From an uncultured Rhodopila sp. (lineage in GTDB: Bacteria; Pseudomonadota; Alphaproteobacteria; Acetobacterales; Acetobacteraceae), in assembly GCA_903851415.1 (NCBI GenBank), contig CAINOE010000110.1:1-64000 (forward strand): 64,000 bases of DNA. The letters run 5' to 3'. Position numbers and translations under genes: made by a program. The notes beneath the pieces were generated by a model. The model was given only the letters and a program-made list of their open reading frames with translations, did not search any database and was not told the origin of the DNA. Positions 25,942 to 35,382 of the stretch are shown here, in pieces. Position 1 is the first letter of the stretch. Each line of letters opens with the position of its first letter.

Positions 25942-27429
25942 ATGCCGCTCGCACTGCTTCGCCTGGCCCCCGCGCTGTCCCTTCTCGCCGCCTGCACCGT
26001 CGGGCCGGACTTCAAGCCTCCCGCTCCACCCGCCGTTACCGGCTACACTGCCACGCCGTTGCCGGAACAGACGCTGTCCGCACCCGGGCCGGGCGGGATC
26101 GCGCAGCACTTCATTCTCAAAGAGGACATCCCGGCGGACTGGTGGCACCTGTTCCATTCCGAGCCGCTCAATGCCCTGGTGAAACAGGCATTGGCGGCTA
26201 ACCCCAACCTGCCGGCCGCGCAGGCGGCGCTGCGGCAGGCGCAGGAGAATGTCGCGGCGCAGCGGGGATACTACTATCCGACCGTCGCGGCCGAACTGAA
26301 CGCCAGCCGCAACCTGACGCCGACAGCATCGGTTTCGCCGGCCTCGGCAACCGGCAATCCGTATTACAGCCTGATCACCCCGCAGTTGAACATCTCCTTC
26401 GTTCCGGACGTGTTCGGAGCGAACCGGCGCGCGGTGGAATCGTTGCAGGCGCAGGCCGACAACCAGCGTTTCATGCTGGAAGCGACCTGGCTGACCCTGA
26501 CCTCCAACGTCGTGGCGGGCGCGATCCAGGAAGCCTCGCTGCGCGGCCAGGTCGCCGCGGCGACGGACGCAATCCACGTCGAAACCGATCTGCTGGCCAT
26601 CCTGCGCGAGCAGCAGGCGCTCGGGCAGGCGGCCGGGGCCGACGTGGCGGCGCAGGAGGCGGCGCTGGCCCAGGCGCAACTGAATTTGCCGCCGTTGCAG
26701 AAACAGCTTGCGCAGCAGCGCGACGCCCTGACCGCGCTGGCCGGCCGCTACCCGAGCCAGGAGATCGAGCAGACCTTCGACCTCGCCAGCCTGGAGATGC
26801 CGATGGACCTGCCGGTCAGCCTGCCATCCGATCTGGTCAGGCAGCGGCCGGACGTGCGCCAGGCGGAGGCGAACCTGCACGTCGCCAGCGCCGATATCGG
26901 CCAGGCGATCGCCGCCCGCCTGCCGCAGATCACACTCTCCGCCCAGGTGGGCAACAGCGCCAACAGCGTGTCGAACATGTTCACGCCGGGGACGAATTTC
27001 TGGACTCTGGCCGGTGGCCTGACGCAGCCGGTGTTCGAGGGCTTCACCCTGCTGCACAAGCAGCGCGCCGCTCAGGCCGCGTTCGACCAGGCGTCCGCGC
27101 AGTATCGCGGCACCGTGCTGACGGCGTTCCAGAACGTCGCGGATTCGCTGCGGGCGCTGCAATCGGATGCCGATGCGATGAAGGCGGCGGTGGCCTCCGA
27201 ACGGGCGGCGGCGCGCAGCCTGGAAATCGTGCGGCGGCAGCTCGCGCTCGGGCAGGTCGCCTATCTGGGGGTGCTGAACGCCGAGAACACCTTCGCCCAG
27301 GCGCAGCTGGCGCTGGTGCAGGCGCAGGCGGCGCGGCTGGCGGATACCGCGGCGCTGTTTCAGGCGCTCGGCGGCGGGTGGTGGCACCGGGAGGAGGCGC
27401 AGGTGGCGGAGGGTGGTGGCAAGTCGTAG
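25942..27429 (+). CDS. outer-membrane efflux lipoprotein (NodT/OprM family)
   Basis: Protein of about 495 aa. Lipoprotein signal (APALSLLAAC, lipobox LAAC) followed by TVGPDFKPPAPP, the usual NodT start, then two OEP repeats forming the trimeric TolC-like channel (ALVKQALAANPNLPAAQAAL; DLVRQRPDVRQAEANLHVA). It completes the tripartite pump. Start at 25942 gives the normal signal peptide. An earlier in-frame ATG at 25756 overlaps the pump stop as ATGA, but that extension is mostly the REP element, which may have been inserted into the original leader. Confidence 0.88.
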   Translation: MPLALLRLAPALSLLAACTVGPDFKPPAPPAVTGYTATPLPEQTLSAPGPGGIAQHFILKEDIPADWWHLFHSEPLNALVKQALAANPNLPAAQAALRQAQENVAAQRGYYYPTVAAELNASRNLTPTASVSPASATGNPYYSLITPQLNISFVPDVFGANRRAVESLQAQADNQRFMLEATWLTLTSNVVAGAIQEASLRGQVAAATDAIHVETDLLAILREQQALGQAAGADVAAQEAALAQAQLNLPPLQKQLAQQRDALTALAGRYPSQEIEQTFDLASLEMPMDLPVSLPSDLVRQRPDVRQAEANLHVASADIGQAIAARLPQITLSAQVGNSANSVSNMFTPGTNFWTLAGGLTQPVFEGFTLLHKQRAAQAAFDQASAQYRGTVLTAFQNVADSLRALQSDADAMKAAVASERAAARSLEIVRRQLALGQVAYLGVLNAENTFAQAQLALVQAQAARLADTAALFQALGGGWWHREEAQVAEGGGKS

Positions 27430-27827
27430 TTTTGGTCTTGGGGACCGGTAGGCCCGATCGACCGTCATGGCCTCGTCATGGCCCGGCTTGTCCCCATTGC
27501 CATCAGGATAAGCCGAAGGGCGAAGAAGGATTTTGCTGGACCGCCTCCGCCCTCACCGTCATGGCCGGGCGTGTCCCGGCCATCTGCGCACCTGCGGTTG
27601 AAGCGTGGATGGCCGGGACACGCCCGGCCATGACGGTGAGGCAGAAGCCGTTGCTCCACACGCCCCTTATCCTGATACGCATGCGGCTTATTGGGCCTGG
27701 TCCGACAGGGCGGGCGCGCATTCCGTTGCCGCGTGGCGATTCCGGCCCGCCATCAGAATCATGCGTGTTGTCAACGATATGGCCGGCGCCCGCCGCTCAG
27801 TCCGGCATGCGCCGCGAATCTTCCGGG
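27430..27827. other. intergenic region dominated by palindromic repeats
   Basis: No supported gene. It holds a partial REP copy near 27461-27495 (CGTCATGGCCCGGCTTGTCC) and the long inverted repeat at 27552-27640. Transcription units converge here. Confidence 0.6.
27552..27640. repeat. REP element with perfect 32-bp inverted arms
   Basis: Left arm 27552-27583, right arm 27609-27640, exact reverse complements, with a 25-nt spacer. Each arm itself contains the ATGGCCGGGC-x-GCCCGGCCAT-type palindrome. Placed between convergent genes, it could also act as a bidirectional terminator. Confidence 0.88.
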
Positions 27828-28806
27828 CTACGAGCGGTCGTAGTAAACTTCCGGCACGAAGTGGGAGTTGAAGCCACCTAACGATCCCGCGAAGTGAATG
27901 ACATCCAGATCGGCCTCGAAGCAACCTGGATCGTTCATCCGCAGGCGGAGCCGGTTAAATGCGCTGCGGCCCAAGGCCTGCAGTCCGCCCCGCCAGCTAT
28001 GGAGCGGCGGGCCGTTGAGGACACCGCTGCGCTGTCTCGCCAAGGCTGCAAGCTTTCCCCGATTTCGGCCCGCGGCGTAGAACCACCGGCGGAAATACTG
28101 CTTGCCAAGTCGTTTATTCGGGATCAAATGGTAAATGACCGACTCCGGCAAGTAGTAGCCAACGGCACCGATCTTCTGTAGTTGGGTATAGAGATAAACG
28201 TCTTCGGCATACATGAACTGCGATGCATACGGGCCGCAACGCTCCAGGACTGTCCGGCGGATCGCGAAGTTCCCGCCGCACGGCAATGCGTCGAAATCCG
28301 GCGATCCATATCGGCGGCGCTTATCACCGTGGTCGATGATACCGAGCACGCCCTGACAGTAATTTCTTCCGGGTAGCCACGCCGGCGGCTCCGTCTGCCA
28401 GTCGGGCCGGTATGGCCCGGAGACAAAGTCGATCGTTTCATCGCTGAAGGCGAGTGCGATGTTCTCAAACCAGCTCTCGTCAATGCGTTCGTCGTCGTCG
28501 AGTAACGCGACGACATCCCCGCTCGTATTGCCGATGCCAGTGTTGAGCGCATGGTGCTTTCCCTGCCTGCCGTCGAACATGTAGGTAACGCCGCGGGCGG
28601 CAAACTGTTTGACGACCTCGGCAGTATTGTCGGCAGAGTTTTTGTCGACAACAATAAGCCTGATTTCGCATCCCTTTTGGCACCCGGGCCTTCAGCGCGC
28701 ACTCGAGGGCAACCGGCACCAGATGAGCCCTGTTGAACCTGGGCATGATGGCATCAATGGCATACCCTGCCTCGCGCAGTTCGAGTTCATATTGAGATTG
28801 AGCCAT
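27828..28806 (-). pseudogene. family 2 glycosyltransferase with one frameshift
   Basis: The ATG at 28806 opens MAQSQYELELREAGYAIDAI and runs to ARVPKG. There one extra base (near 28671, next to a CCCTTTT run) shifts the frame. The continuation CEIRLIVVDKNSADNTAEVV and GKHHALNTGIGNTSGDVVAL then leads to LLDDDE and on to the stop at 27828. Joined, it is a complete GT2 of about 325 aa with the sugar-nucleotide Asp and the DDD metal motif. It is either a recent pseudogene or a sequencing error. It lies 64 bp downstream of the flippase gene on the same strand. Confidence 0.8.
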
Positions 28807-28870
28807 AACACCCTTTTGCGGCCGATCAAGCGGCCCACCGGCAGATGCCCACTGGCAGCCGGGCCACTGC

Positions 28871-30349
28871 TCACACCCCGGCGGACGACTGCTGCAATCC
28901 GGCCTTTCCTCGCATCACCCGCCGGAGCACGGACCCGCCCCCCCCGCGCCCGAGAACAGCCGGCAGCGCCAGCACAACCGTCACGATCAGCGCCCCGGCG
29001 CCCACCCCGGCGCCGGTGGCGTCGATCCCCAGGACCAGCGGGGCCGCCCCGGTCGCCACCCCGGCCACCGCCACGGCCGAGAGCCGCACCAACGGCCACT
29101 GCAACGGCACCGTCCGCTGCGACACGACCGCGAACATCGCCAGCCGCACCGCCTGTCCCGCCACCGTCGCCGCGATCGCGCCGTACACCCCCATCCGCGG
29201 AATCAGCAGCAGATACAGCGCCAGCGTGATCGCCGCCGCGACTGCGGTAATCCCCATCGTCAGGTTGCTCGTCTTGCGTGCATAGCACCCCGCGTTCGCC
29301 ATGCTGCTCAACAACTGAAGCACCAGCGCCAGCACCAGGAATGGCACCATCATCTGCGCCGGGGCATAGCTCGGCGGCGCCAGCAGCGCGACCAGCCACG
29401 GACTGGCCAGCGCGGTAGCCGCCCCGGCGCAAAGCAGTCCCGCCGCCCCGGCACTGACGACCCGGCTCGACCGCGCCAGCCCTTCCGGCGTGCCGACCAG
29501 CCCGAGGCGCTGGGGGTACCACCACATCTCGAACGGCTGCGCCAGCAGCGCCGTGATCGCCGCGATCTTCGCCGCCAATCCGTACTGCCCCAATGACGCC
29601 GCCGACACCGTCCCCGCCAGCAGCCATCGGTCCGCCGTGCCCAGCACGAACGCGGCCAGCCCGCTGCCGATCAGCGGCAGCCCGTAGGCCAGCAGCCGCA
29701 AGCTGGCGCGCGGGGCGAACACGACGCCTGTCTCCCGCTTCTGCCGGACCGTCAGCACAGAGGCGAAAATCAGCGCCGTCACGCACCCGGCCCACAGCAC
29801 GCCCGCGACGCCATGGCCGGTGACGACCAGCGCCACTACCAGCGCGGCCTGCAGCGAGGCCCGCGCCATTGACAGAGCGGCGAACGCGCCGGCCCGCTGA
29901 TGCATCCGCAACCATCCGAGCGGAACCCCGATGGCCGATTCCAGCGCCACCGCGATGCCCAGCACCACGATGTCGCTGTTCGGTGTCGCCAGCGGCATCG
30001 CCGACGCGATTGCCGGCGACAGAAAGACCGCGCCCGCAATGCCCAGGGCGGCAATGACCAGCGACAGTCCGGCGACCTCCGCGCCCGCGCGCCGCCCGGC
30101 CTCGCCCGGTGCCGAGCCAAAGCGGAACATCGTATCGACCAGCCCGGCGCCGGCTATCAGGCCGCCGATCTCGGCGGCCGAGGACAACAGCTCCAGGCGG
30201 CCGAACTGAGCCGGCGTCAGCATCGACGTCAGCACCGGGATCGTCACCATCGACAGCGCTTTGGCCCAGGCCATCGCCGCCGCGTAGAAAAAGGTCGCAC
30301 GAAGCCCGCTCGGGATCAGCTCGATGAAGCCGATCAGGCGGCGCATCAT
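28871..30349 (-). CDS. Wzx-like polysaccharide flippase
   Basis: Protein of 492 aa with about 12-14 hydrophobic segments, of the MOP/oligosaccharide flippase superfamily. It begins RRLIGFIELIPSGLRATFFY then AWAKALSMVTIPVLTSMLTP and AQFGRLELLSSAAEIGGLIA, typical for Wzx. It would move lipid-linked repeat units across the inner membrane. The start ATGATG at 30349 overlaps the stop of the upstream glycosyltransferase, so they form an operon. A long upstream extension in the same frame is antisense-like and was rejected. Confidence 0.85.
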   Translation of the reverse strand: MMRRLIGFIELIPSGLRATFFYAAAMAWAKALSMVTIPVLTSMLTPAQFGRLELLSSAAEIGGLIAGAGLVDTMFRFGSAPGEAGRRAGAEVAGLSLVIAALGIAGAVFLSPAIASAMPLATPNSDIVVLGIAVALESAIGVPLGWLRMHQRAGAFAALSMARASLQAALVVALVVTGHGVAGVLWAGCVTALIFASVLTVRQKRETGVVFAPRASLRLLAYGLPLIGSGLAAFVLGTADRWLLAGTVSAASLGQYGLAAKIAAITALLAQPFEMWWYPQRLGLVGTPEGLARSSRVVSAGAAGLLCAGAATALASPWLVALLAPPSYAPAQMMVPFLVLALVLQLLSSMANAGCYARKTSNLTMGITAVAAAITLALYLLLIPRMGVYGAIAATVAGQAVRLAMFAVVSQRTVPLQWPLVRLSAVAVAGVATGAAPLVLGIDATGAGVGAGALIVTVVLALPAVLGRGGGGSVLRRVMRGKAGLQQSSAGV

Positions 30350-31569
30350 CGCAGCGCCCTGGCGGCCTGAACCTCGCGGATCGCCGCCGTATTGATCGCC
30401 GCCTGCGCCGCCAGCGTGAAATTGGCCAGCGCGTGCTGCCGCCCGGCGGCGCCCAGCGCCTGACGCTGCGCCCCGGTCAGTCCGGTCAGCCAGGCGATCG
30501 CGTCGGCCAGATCCCCGGCATCGCCCGGCTCGACATGGCGGCCGCAGGAGGGGTTGACGTATTCCTTCATCCCCATCAGGCGGGACGCCACGATGGGCAA
30601 TCCCATGGCGAGCGCCTCCTTGACCGCGACCGGGCCGGTGTCCTTGTCGTTGTCGCGGCAAACCACATAGGGCGCCACAAACCCCTGGTAGCGCGGACCT
30701 TCCCGGGCGATCCACGCGCTGGGCATCCGGCCAAGGAAGTGCACGCTGCCGCCGAGGCCGGTGTCGATGGCGAGCTGCTTCAGCTCCTCCTCCATCGGGC
30801 CGCCGCCGACGATATCGACAGCCGGGCGGCGGTCGGCGGGCAGCCGCGCCAGGGCTTCGAACAGCACCGGATAGCCCTTCTGCTCGACAAGCCGGCCGAT
30901 GGCCAGCAGGCGGCCGTTGCTGGCGGCGTCCGTGGAGGGAACGAAGCGCCCGGGGTCGACACCGCAGGTCGCCACCCGGACATTCACCAGGGGTGCCATC
31001 CGCCGGAAGTCGTTCGCCATGTCATCGCAGGTTGCGAAAACCACGTCGGCCGAGGCCAGCTTCACCGGCAGGTCGAATGACGGACCATAGATATCGCAGC
31101 CGTGGCCGATGAACGAGCAGGTCAGACCGGCGATCGCCGCCGCCGCGATGGCGGTCGCCGAGGTCGCAGCGGCATAGTGCGCATGCAGATGCGAGCATCC
31201 CTGTTGCCGGGCGGTCAGCGCGACCCGGGCGGCGGCGCGCAGCAGGGATCGAGGCCTGAGACCTTTCTGGCGATTTGCGAATCGCATCGCCGCGGCCATG
31301 CCGCGCGGGTGCATCGCGGCAAAGACGGCGGCCCGCACCGTGGAGACGTCCGCAAGGCGCAGCGTCTCCGCCTTCATCGGTTCGTCTTCCGGCTGGCACG
31401 GGCCGTTGTAATGGCTCAGCGAGAACGGCACGATGCGGTGCCCCATCCGCCGCATCGCGCGTATCTCATTGCTAATGAAGGTTTCCGACAGCACCGGGAA
31501 GGCATCCAGCACATACAGGATGGCAAGCGGCTCAGGCCGGGGGCCGATCGGCGATGCGCTGGCTGACAT
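30346..31569 (-). CDS. family 4 glycosyltransferase
   Basis: Protein of 407 aa with GT-B fold signs: N-terminal ILYVLDAFPVLSETFISNEI, HLHAHYAAATS in the middle, and the C-terminal donor-binding block with GRLVEQKGYPVLFEALARL, VDIVGGGPMEEELK and the E-x7-E element in PVAVKEALAMGLPIVAS. The SETFI opening is common in exopolysaccharide glycosyltransferases of this type. Start MSASASPIGPRPEP at 31569 is preferred; the frame upstream covers the divergent promoter region. Followed directly by the flippase gene. Confidence 0.88.
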   Translation of the reverse strand: MSASASPIGPRPEPLAILYVLDAFPVLSETFISNEIRAMRRMGHRIVPFSLSHYNGPCQPEDEPMKAETLRLADVSTVRAAVFAAMHPRGMAAAMRFANRQKGLRPRSLLRAAARVALTARQQGCSHLHAHYAAATSATAIAAAAIAGLTCSFIGHGCDIYGPSFDLPVKLASADVVFATCDDMANDFRRMAPLVNVRVATCGVDPGRFVPSTDAASNGRLLAIGRLVEQKGYPVLFEALARLPADRRPAVDIVGGGPMEEELKQLAIDTGLGGSVHFLGRMPSAWIAREGPRYQGFVAPYVVCRDNDKDTGPVAVKEALAMGLPIVASRLMGMKEYVNPSCGRHVEPGDAGDLADAIAWLTGLTGAQRQALGAAGRQHALANFTLAAQAAINTAAIREVQAARALR

Positions 31570-31621
31570 GGCGGCGGATCCTTGACCGAGCCATCCGGTG
31601 CGGACGGCGATGTCAGTATAA

Positions 31622-31637
31622 CCGCATCCGGCATGCC
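31622..31637 (-). promoter_or_regulatory. possible sigma-54 promoter for the GT4-flippase operon
   Basis: Minus-strand TGGCATGCCGGATGCG has GG and GC at the right 10-bp spacing but ATGC in place of TTGC, so it is the weakest of the set. It lies about 55 bp upstream of the GT4 start. Confidence 0.35.
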
Positions 31638-31711
31638 ACCGCATCCGAAACATTCGGCAGTCGTCAAGTGCAAAAAGCCTCGCAAGATGCGACGCCTGGC
31701 GGCCATATCGC

Positions 31712-31727
31712 TGGCGTACCCTTTGCA
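31712..31727 (+). promoter_or_regulatory. predicted sigma-54 promoter of GT2 gene
   Basis: TGGCGTACCCTTTGCA matches TGGCAC-N5-TTGCW at TGGC and TTGCA with correct spacing. The start codon at 31797 is about 58 bp beyond the predicted transcription start. Confidence 0.55.
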
Positions 31728-31796
31728 TAGATGTATAGGGGCGCCTGCTGCCAATGCGGGCAGCGCCGCCGGTCAGCGAAGGATGAGGCATCTCCT

Positions 31797-32729
31797 ATGA
31801 CAACACGGCCTGAAGTCAGCGTGATCATTCCCACGCGGGACGCGCTGGATCGGCTGCCGGCCGCCGTCGCATCGATCGGGCCGAATCCGAACCTTGAGAT
31901 TCTGATCGTCGATGACGGTTCGACCGATGGCACCCTGGCCTGGCTGGGCGAACTGGCGGTGGCCGATCACAGGGTGCGCTTCATGCACGGGTCCAAAACG
32001 GGTCCGTCGCGCGCCCGCAATCTTGCCATCGGCGCGGCGCGCGCGCCTCTGGTGGCCTTTCTGGATGCCGATGACCGCTGGCTGCCCGGCAAGCTGGACG
32101 CCCAGCTCGCCCTTCACCGCGCCCACCCTGAGATTGGCTTGTCCTTCACCGACTACCGCCACATCAACGCGCGCAGCCATGACCGGGGCGGCTGCTTCGC
32201 CCACTGGCCACGCTTTGCCGCCCGCCTCGGCACCGCGACCGAGCCCTTCATCCTCGCTCGGCCCGTCGCCACGCTCTATGCCGAGCATGTCGTCGGCACC
32301 TCGACCGTCATGGCGCGCACCGATCTGCTTCAGCAAGCCGGCGGCTTCAACACCGGGCTGGCGTCCGCCGAAGACTGGGATATGTGGCTGACGCTGGCCG
32401 GCTACGCACCGGTCGGTGTGGTGCCGAACATTCTGGCCGAGAACCTGGTGCACCGCCCGGGCAACGTAACCGGCCGCATGGACCTGCGCGTGATGGCCAT
32501 GCGCATCATCGCCGAACGTCACCGGGCAGGGGCGCTGGCCGAAGATCCCAACGCCGATACCGGCTTCAAGGCCCGCATCTTCGCAGCCAGAGCCGAGATT
32601 GCCGCGGCCAATGGTCATTGCCTCCGCTCCCTCGCGCTGCGCATCCGCGCGCTGGCCTACCAGCCGACGCGCCGCGGCGCCTACGACCTCATGGGCGCGA
32701 TCTACCAGCCGAGCCTGCGATCGGCCTGA
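31797..32729 (+). CDS. family 2 glycosyltransferase
   Basis: Protein of 310 aa. GT-A fold with SVIIPTRDALDRLPAAVASI, the nucleotide-sugar motif ILIVDDGSTDGT, GPSRARNLAIGAA and the DxD-type LDADDRWLPGK; the later SAEDWDMWLTLAG holds the usual ED base motif. It transfers a sugar to a growing surface glycan. The ATG at 31797 has only a weak purine-rich upstream site. It is divergent from the GT4-flippase operon and shares its promoter region. Confidence 0.9.
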   Translation: MTTRPEVSVIIPTRDALDRLPAAVASIGPNPNLEILIVDDGSTDGTLAWLGELAVADHRVRFMHGSKTGPSRARNLAIGAARAPLVAFLDADDRWLPGKLDAQLALHRAHPEIGLSFTDYRHINARSHDRGGCFAHWPRFAARLGTATEPFILARPVATLYAEHVVGTSTVMARTDLLQQAGGFNTGLASAEDWDMWLTLAGYAPVGVVPNILAENLVHRPGNVTGRMDLRVMAMRIIAERHRAGALAEDPNADTGFKARIFAARAEIAAANGHCLRSLALRIRALAYQPTRRGAYDLMGAIYQPSLRSA

Positions 32730-33521
32730 CGGAGCGGGGCGCGGCGCGGCGGGGGCTTTGGTCACCGCACTCGCCGCGCACTCCGGGCTCGTCCGGACGG
32801 CTACTGCGCTGCCTACGCCGCACCGCGATGAGCGTGCCGGCAATGGCTGCAACCGTGGAGTCCGGCTGCCACGGGAAGGGGGTTGAGGAAATGATGCGGC
32901 GCCGGCCCGCCGGCGGCCAGCATGATGATCTCAACGAGGATTGCAGCGGCCGGAAGAAGTCAGATCGGACTCCGTTGCACCGCGTTCATGCTACCTGCCC
33001 GTGATCAAATGTCACATCTCGACACGCCAAATCCCGCAGGTGCGCGATGTCCCGCGCGCGGCAAACCGTCTCGCGAGGCTGACAGGACAACCGGCATGGC
33101 GGCGCCTTTGGGGCGCTGCTCGCAAAAGGAGACGCCTTTTACGACGTAATATGCGACATGCGGCCCCCGCCGTGGCGTTGCGCCGAACCCACCACGGGTC
33201 ATGGGCTGCAGGAACCCGATATCCTGATTATCGGGCCTGCAATCGGGCGGGGGCCCGGATGAGCCCTGCCACGACATGGGATGAGTCACATCCTGATAGA
33301 TTAGAGCATTTTCAGGCTGACTGGAATCGTGGCGATGACCCTATTCGTCATGGCCCGGCTTGTTGTCCGGGCCACCTATCGCGGCAGTTGCTGGTACAGG
33401 TGGCCCGGACAAGCCGGGCCATGACGGTGTGGCAGCGTCCGCCGCCTTTCCGGTCAGCCTGAACACGCCATAGCCTGGCGGCCGTAACGGGGCCGCCGGA
33501 GGCAGGCCGCCGTTCCGGGCG
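32730..33521. other. intergenic region, no supported gene
   Basis: About 790 bp with no reading frame I can defend. It contains AT-richer sequence near 33120-33160, a stretch GATTAGAGCATTTTCAGGCT (33298 on) that resembles a recurring alphaproteobacterial intergenic sequence, and the REP element at 33346-33426. Confidence 0.5.
33346..33426. repeat. REP-like element, subfamily with TCGCGGCAG centre
   Basis: CGTCATGGCCCGGCTTG and CAAGCCGGGCCATGACG are exact inverted outer arms. Between them lie GTCCGGGCCACCT / AGGTGGCCCGGAC and a loop containing TCGCGGCAG. Nearly the same architecture recurs at 63457. Confidence 0.88.
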
Positions 33522-34592
33522 TTACACGGGCCGGCGGACCGCCGGCACTGCGGAAGCGACCGCAATCCTGTCCGCCCGGCGGCCGCGCAGCCGCCTCGCG
33601 TAGCAGGCGCGGATCGCCGTAACCCCGGCCTCCCGGCCAAACCGCGTGCTGACCGTGGCTCGGGCAGCCGATGACAACGCCGCGCGCCCGGAGTCGTCCA
33701 GCGCCTGCCAGCGATTGACCCGCGCGGCCAGCGCCTCCAGATCCCCTTCGGGGGCGAGGAACCCGTTGACTCCGTCCTCGATCACGTCCGGCAGGGCGCC
33801 GACGGCGAAGCCCGCCACGGGCACGCCGTTCGCCATCGCTTCCAGCACCGCCAAAGGCAGGCCTTCGGCGCGCGACGTCACCGCCAGCAGGCCGATACCG
33901 GACCACGCGCCGTCCATTCCGGCGCGCGGTCCATGAAACGTTACGTGGCTGCCATGCATGGCTTGCAGCGCATGCAGCATCGGACCGCCGCCGAAGGCGA
34001 CATACTCCGGCCCGGGCGCCGCGGCCGCCAGAACGCAGAACAGGTCCGGGCCTTTTTCCATCGACATGCGTCCGACGAAGGCAACGACGTTCTGCCCGAG
34101 CCGGGCCGCGGGCACGGCCGGCACCGCGACGAAGTTCGGCACCAGCCTTCCTCCGAACGGCAGCCGCGCCAGGATCATCCGGCTTACCGCGATCCGCTCC
34201 CCGGCAAACGAGGTCCACCGATCGGCGCGATCGTACCAGGCCAGCATCCCGGGCGGCTTCTCGCCCGCATGATAGGTTGCCACCACCGGCACCCGGGTCA
34301 GCAACGCGGCGAGACGGCCCAGCAGGTTGGCCTTGTACCCATGGGTGTGGAGCAGTGCCGGCCGCTTCGGACCGCTGAGCCGGCCGATGAGCGGCAGCAG
34401 GCCGCCCGGCAGAACCTCCCAGACGATGCCCTCGACGTCCAGGCGGGAGCGCAGCGGATGCGGACCGTGATCCTGGAGGAACAGGACGCGCACCGCCTCG
34501 CCCGCGGCGCGCAGACCGGCGGCAAGTTCGGCGACATGGCTCTCGATTCCGCCCGGGCCGCGGGAGTCGAGAAGCAGGCAGATCTCAGGCAT
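33522..34592 (-). CDS. family 4 glycosyltransferase
   Basis: Protein of 356 aa. N-terminal ICLLLDSRGPGGIESHVAEL, LLHTHGYKANLLGRL, then the GT-B C-terminal block FVGRMSMEKGPDLFCVL, YVAFGGGPMLHAL and the E-x7-E stretch SRAEGLPLAVLEAMANG. It is a retaining sugar transferase by family, substrate unknown. Start MPEICLLLDS at 34592; the frame upstream (34593-34808) covers the predicted promoter. It is divergent from the export operon. Confidence 0.9.
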   Translation of the reverse strand: MPEICLLLDSRGPGGIESHVAELAAGLRAAGEAVRVLFLQDHGPHPLRSRLDVEGIVWEVLPGGLLPLIGRLSGPKRPALLHTHGYKANLLGRLAALLTRVPVVATYHAGEKPPGMLAWYDRADRWTSFAGERIAVSRMILARLPFGGRLVPNFVAVPAVPAARLGQNVVAFVGRMSMEKGPDLFCVLAAAAPGPEYVAFGGGPMLHALQAMHGSHVTFHGPRAGMDGAWSGIGLLAVTSRAEGLPLAVLEAMANGVPVAGFAVGALPDVIEDGVNGFLAPEGDLEALAARVNRWQALDDSGRAALSSAARATVSTRFGREAGVTAIRACYARRLRGRRADRIAVASAVPAVRRPV

Positions 34593-34636
34593 CGGTGCCT
34601 CCGCGCGTGGTGGAAAATGGTTGGCGGGTGAGTCGC

Positions 34637-34652
34637 TGCAATCTATATGCCC
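34637..34652 (-). promoter_or_regulatory. predicted sigma-54 promoter of GT4 gene
   Basis: Minus-strand GGGCATATAGATTGCA fits the consensus at GGCA and TTGCA with correct spacing; only the first T is lost. It places the transcription start about 33 bp before the ATG at 34592. Confidence 0.5.
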
Positions 34653-34771
34653 AGGCAGAAATATACCAATATCGGAATTAGATCGCAATTTGCGTCGGAA
34701 TGTGCAATAAGGACGTGCCTGTGTGTTCGCCCCCTGGCAGCCCCCCGGCCGGCCCCTCAGGCCGGCCCCGA

Positions 34772-34787
34772 TGGCAGGCCCATTGCC
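34772..34787 (+). promoter_or_regulatory. predicted sigma-54 promoter of the export operon
   Basis: TGGCAGGCCCATTGCC matches TGGCA and TTGC at correct spacing. It lies upstream of the small ORF at 34824 and of the lipoprotein, export protein and kinase-like genes. Confidence 0.5.
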
Positions 34788-34823
34788 GGCACGGGCCATG
34801 ACATTCATCAGGCGGAGGCCCGC

Positions 34824-34922
34824 GTGACCACGATCGCCGACATCAGGACCCGCACCGCTCGCCTGGACGGACAGGGGAGTCCGCGGGGCTATGACGCATG
34901 GGTGGAATGCCGTGCTCCGTAG
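34824..34922 (+). CDS. possible 32-aa leader ORF
   Basis: GTG start with GGAGG 5 nt upstream, about 25 bp after the predicted sigma-54 start. It encodes MTTIADIRTRTARLDGQGSP and a 12-residue tail, and overlaps the start of the next ORF. I do not recognise it. It may be a leader peptide or a chance frame with a good ribosome site. Confidence 0.35.
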   Translation: MTTIADIRTRTARLDGQGSPRGYDAWVECRAP

Positions 34923-35382
34923 CCCGGCTTTGCCTGATAGCCAGGGGGATCAGCCCGGCCATGGCACCCCGGGAGCCGGCTTCGCGAGCCCTCGGCGAAC
35001 CCGTGCGGCGATATGCCGGCAGGTCCTGCTCGCCCTCGTTTGCGCCGGCTGCGCGTCACATTGGCCGGACCCGGGCCAGGGCGGCATGGTCGAAGCCCGC
35101 TGGCCCGGCGCCGTCGCCACCATCCCCGCTCCGGCATCGCTGGCCGATCGGCTGCACTGCACCTTGGGGCGGCTGGAAGCGCTGCGGGGGGCGGCGGCGC
35201 GAACCGGCCGGTACACCGGGCAAATCGCTCTGCTCGACATCACCGCGACGCGGGCGAAGCGCGAGTTTGCCGGCAAGCTGTTCGACGACAGCCGGATTAC
35301 GTTGGCCGAGCTCGACGCCGGCATCGACGATGTGGTCCGCGATATTGTCCCGTCCCCCATCTCCCTGCCGGTGTGCACCTAG
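34891..35382 (+). CDS. small putative lipoprotein preceding the export protein
   Basis: Up to 163 aa. The supported part starts around residue 41 (AAICRQVLLALVCAGC), a lipoprotein signal with lipobox CAGC, then a helical domain (ASLADRLHCTLGRLEALRGA, FAGKLFDDSRITLAELDAG). I do not recognise the family. The stop is directly followed by the start of the export gene with no gap, so the two are coupled. The true start is unclear: only ATG 34891, GTG 34912 and TTG 34930 are in frame and each gives an unusually long signal peptide. Confidence 0.6.
   Translation: MTHGWNAVLRSPALPDSQGDQPGHGTPGAGFASPRRTRAAICRQVLLALVCAGCASHWPDPGQGGMVEARWPGAVATIPAPASLADRLHCTLGRLEALRGAAARTGRYTGQIALLDITATRAKREFAGKLFDDSRITLAELDAGIDDVVRDIVPSPISLPVCT

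Noticed and set aside
22850..27468. Several long minus-strand frames opposite the RND operon
   Set aside because: Arg/His/Asp-rich shadows of strongly conserved plus-strand genes in high-GC DNA; no domains.
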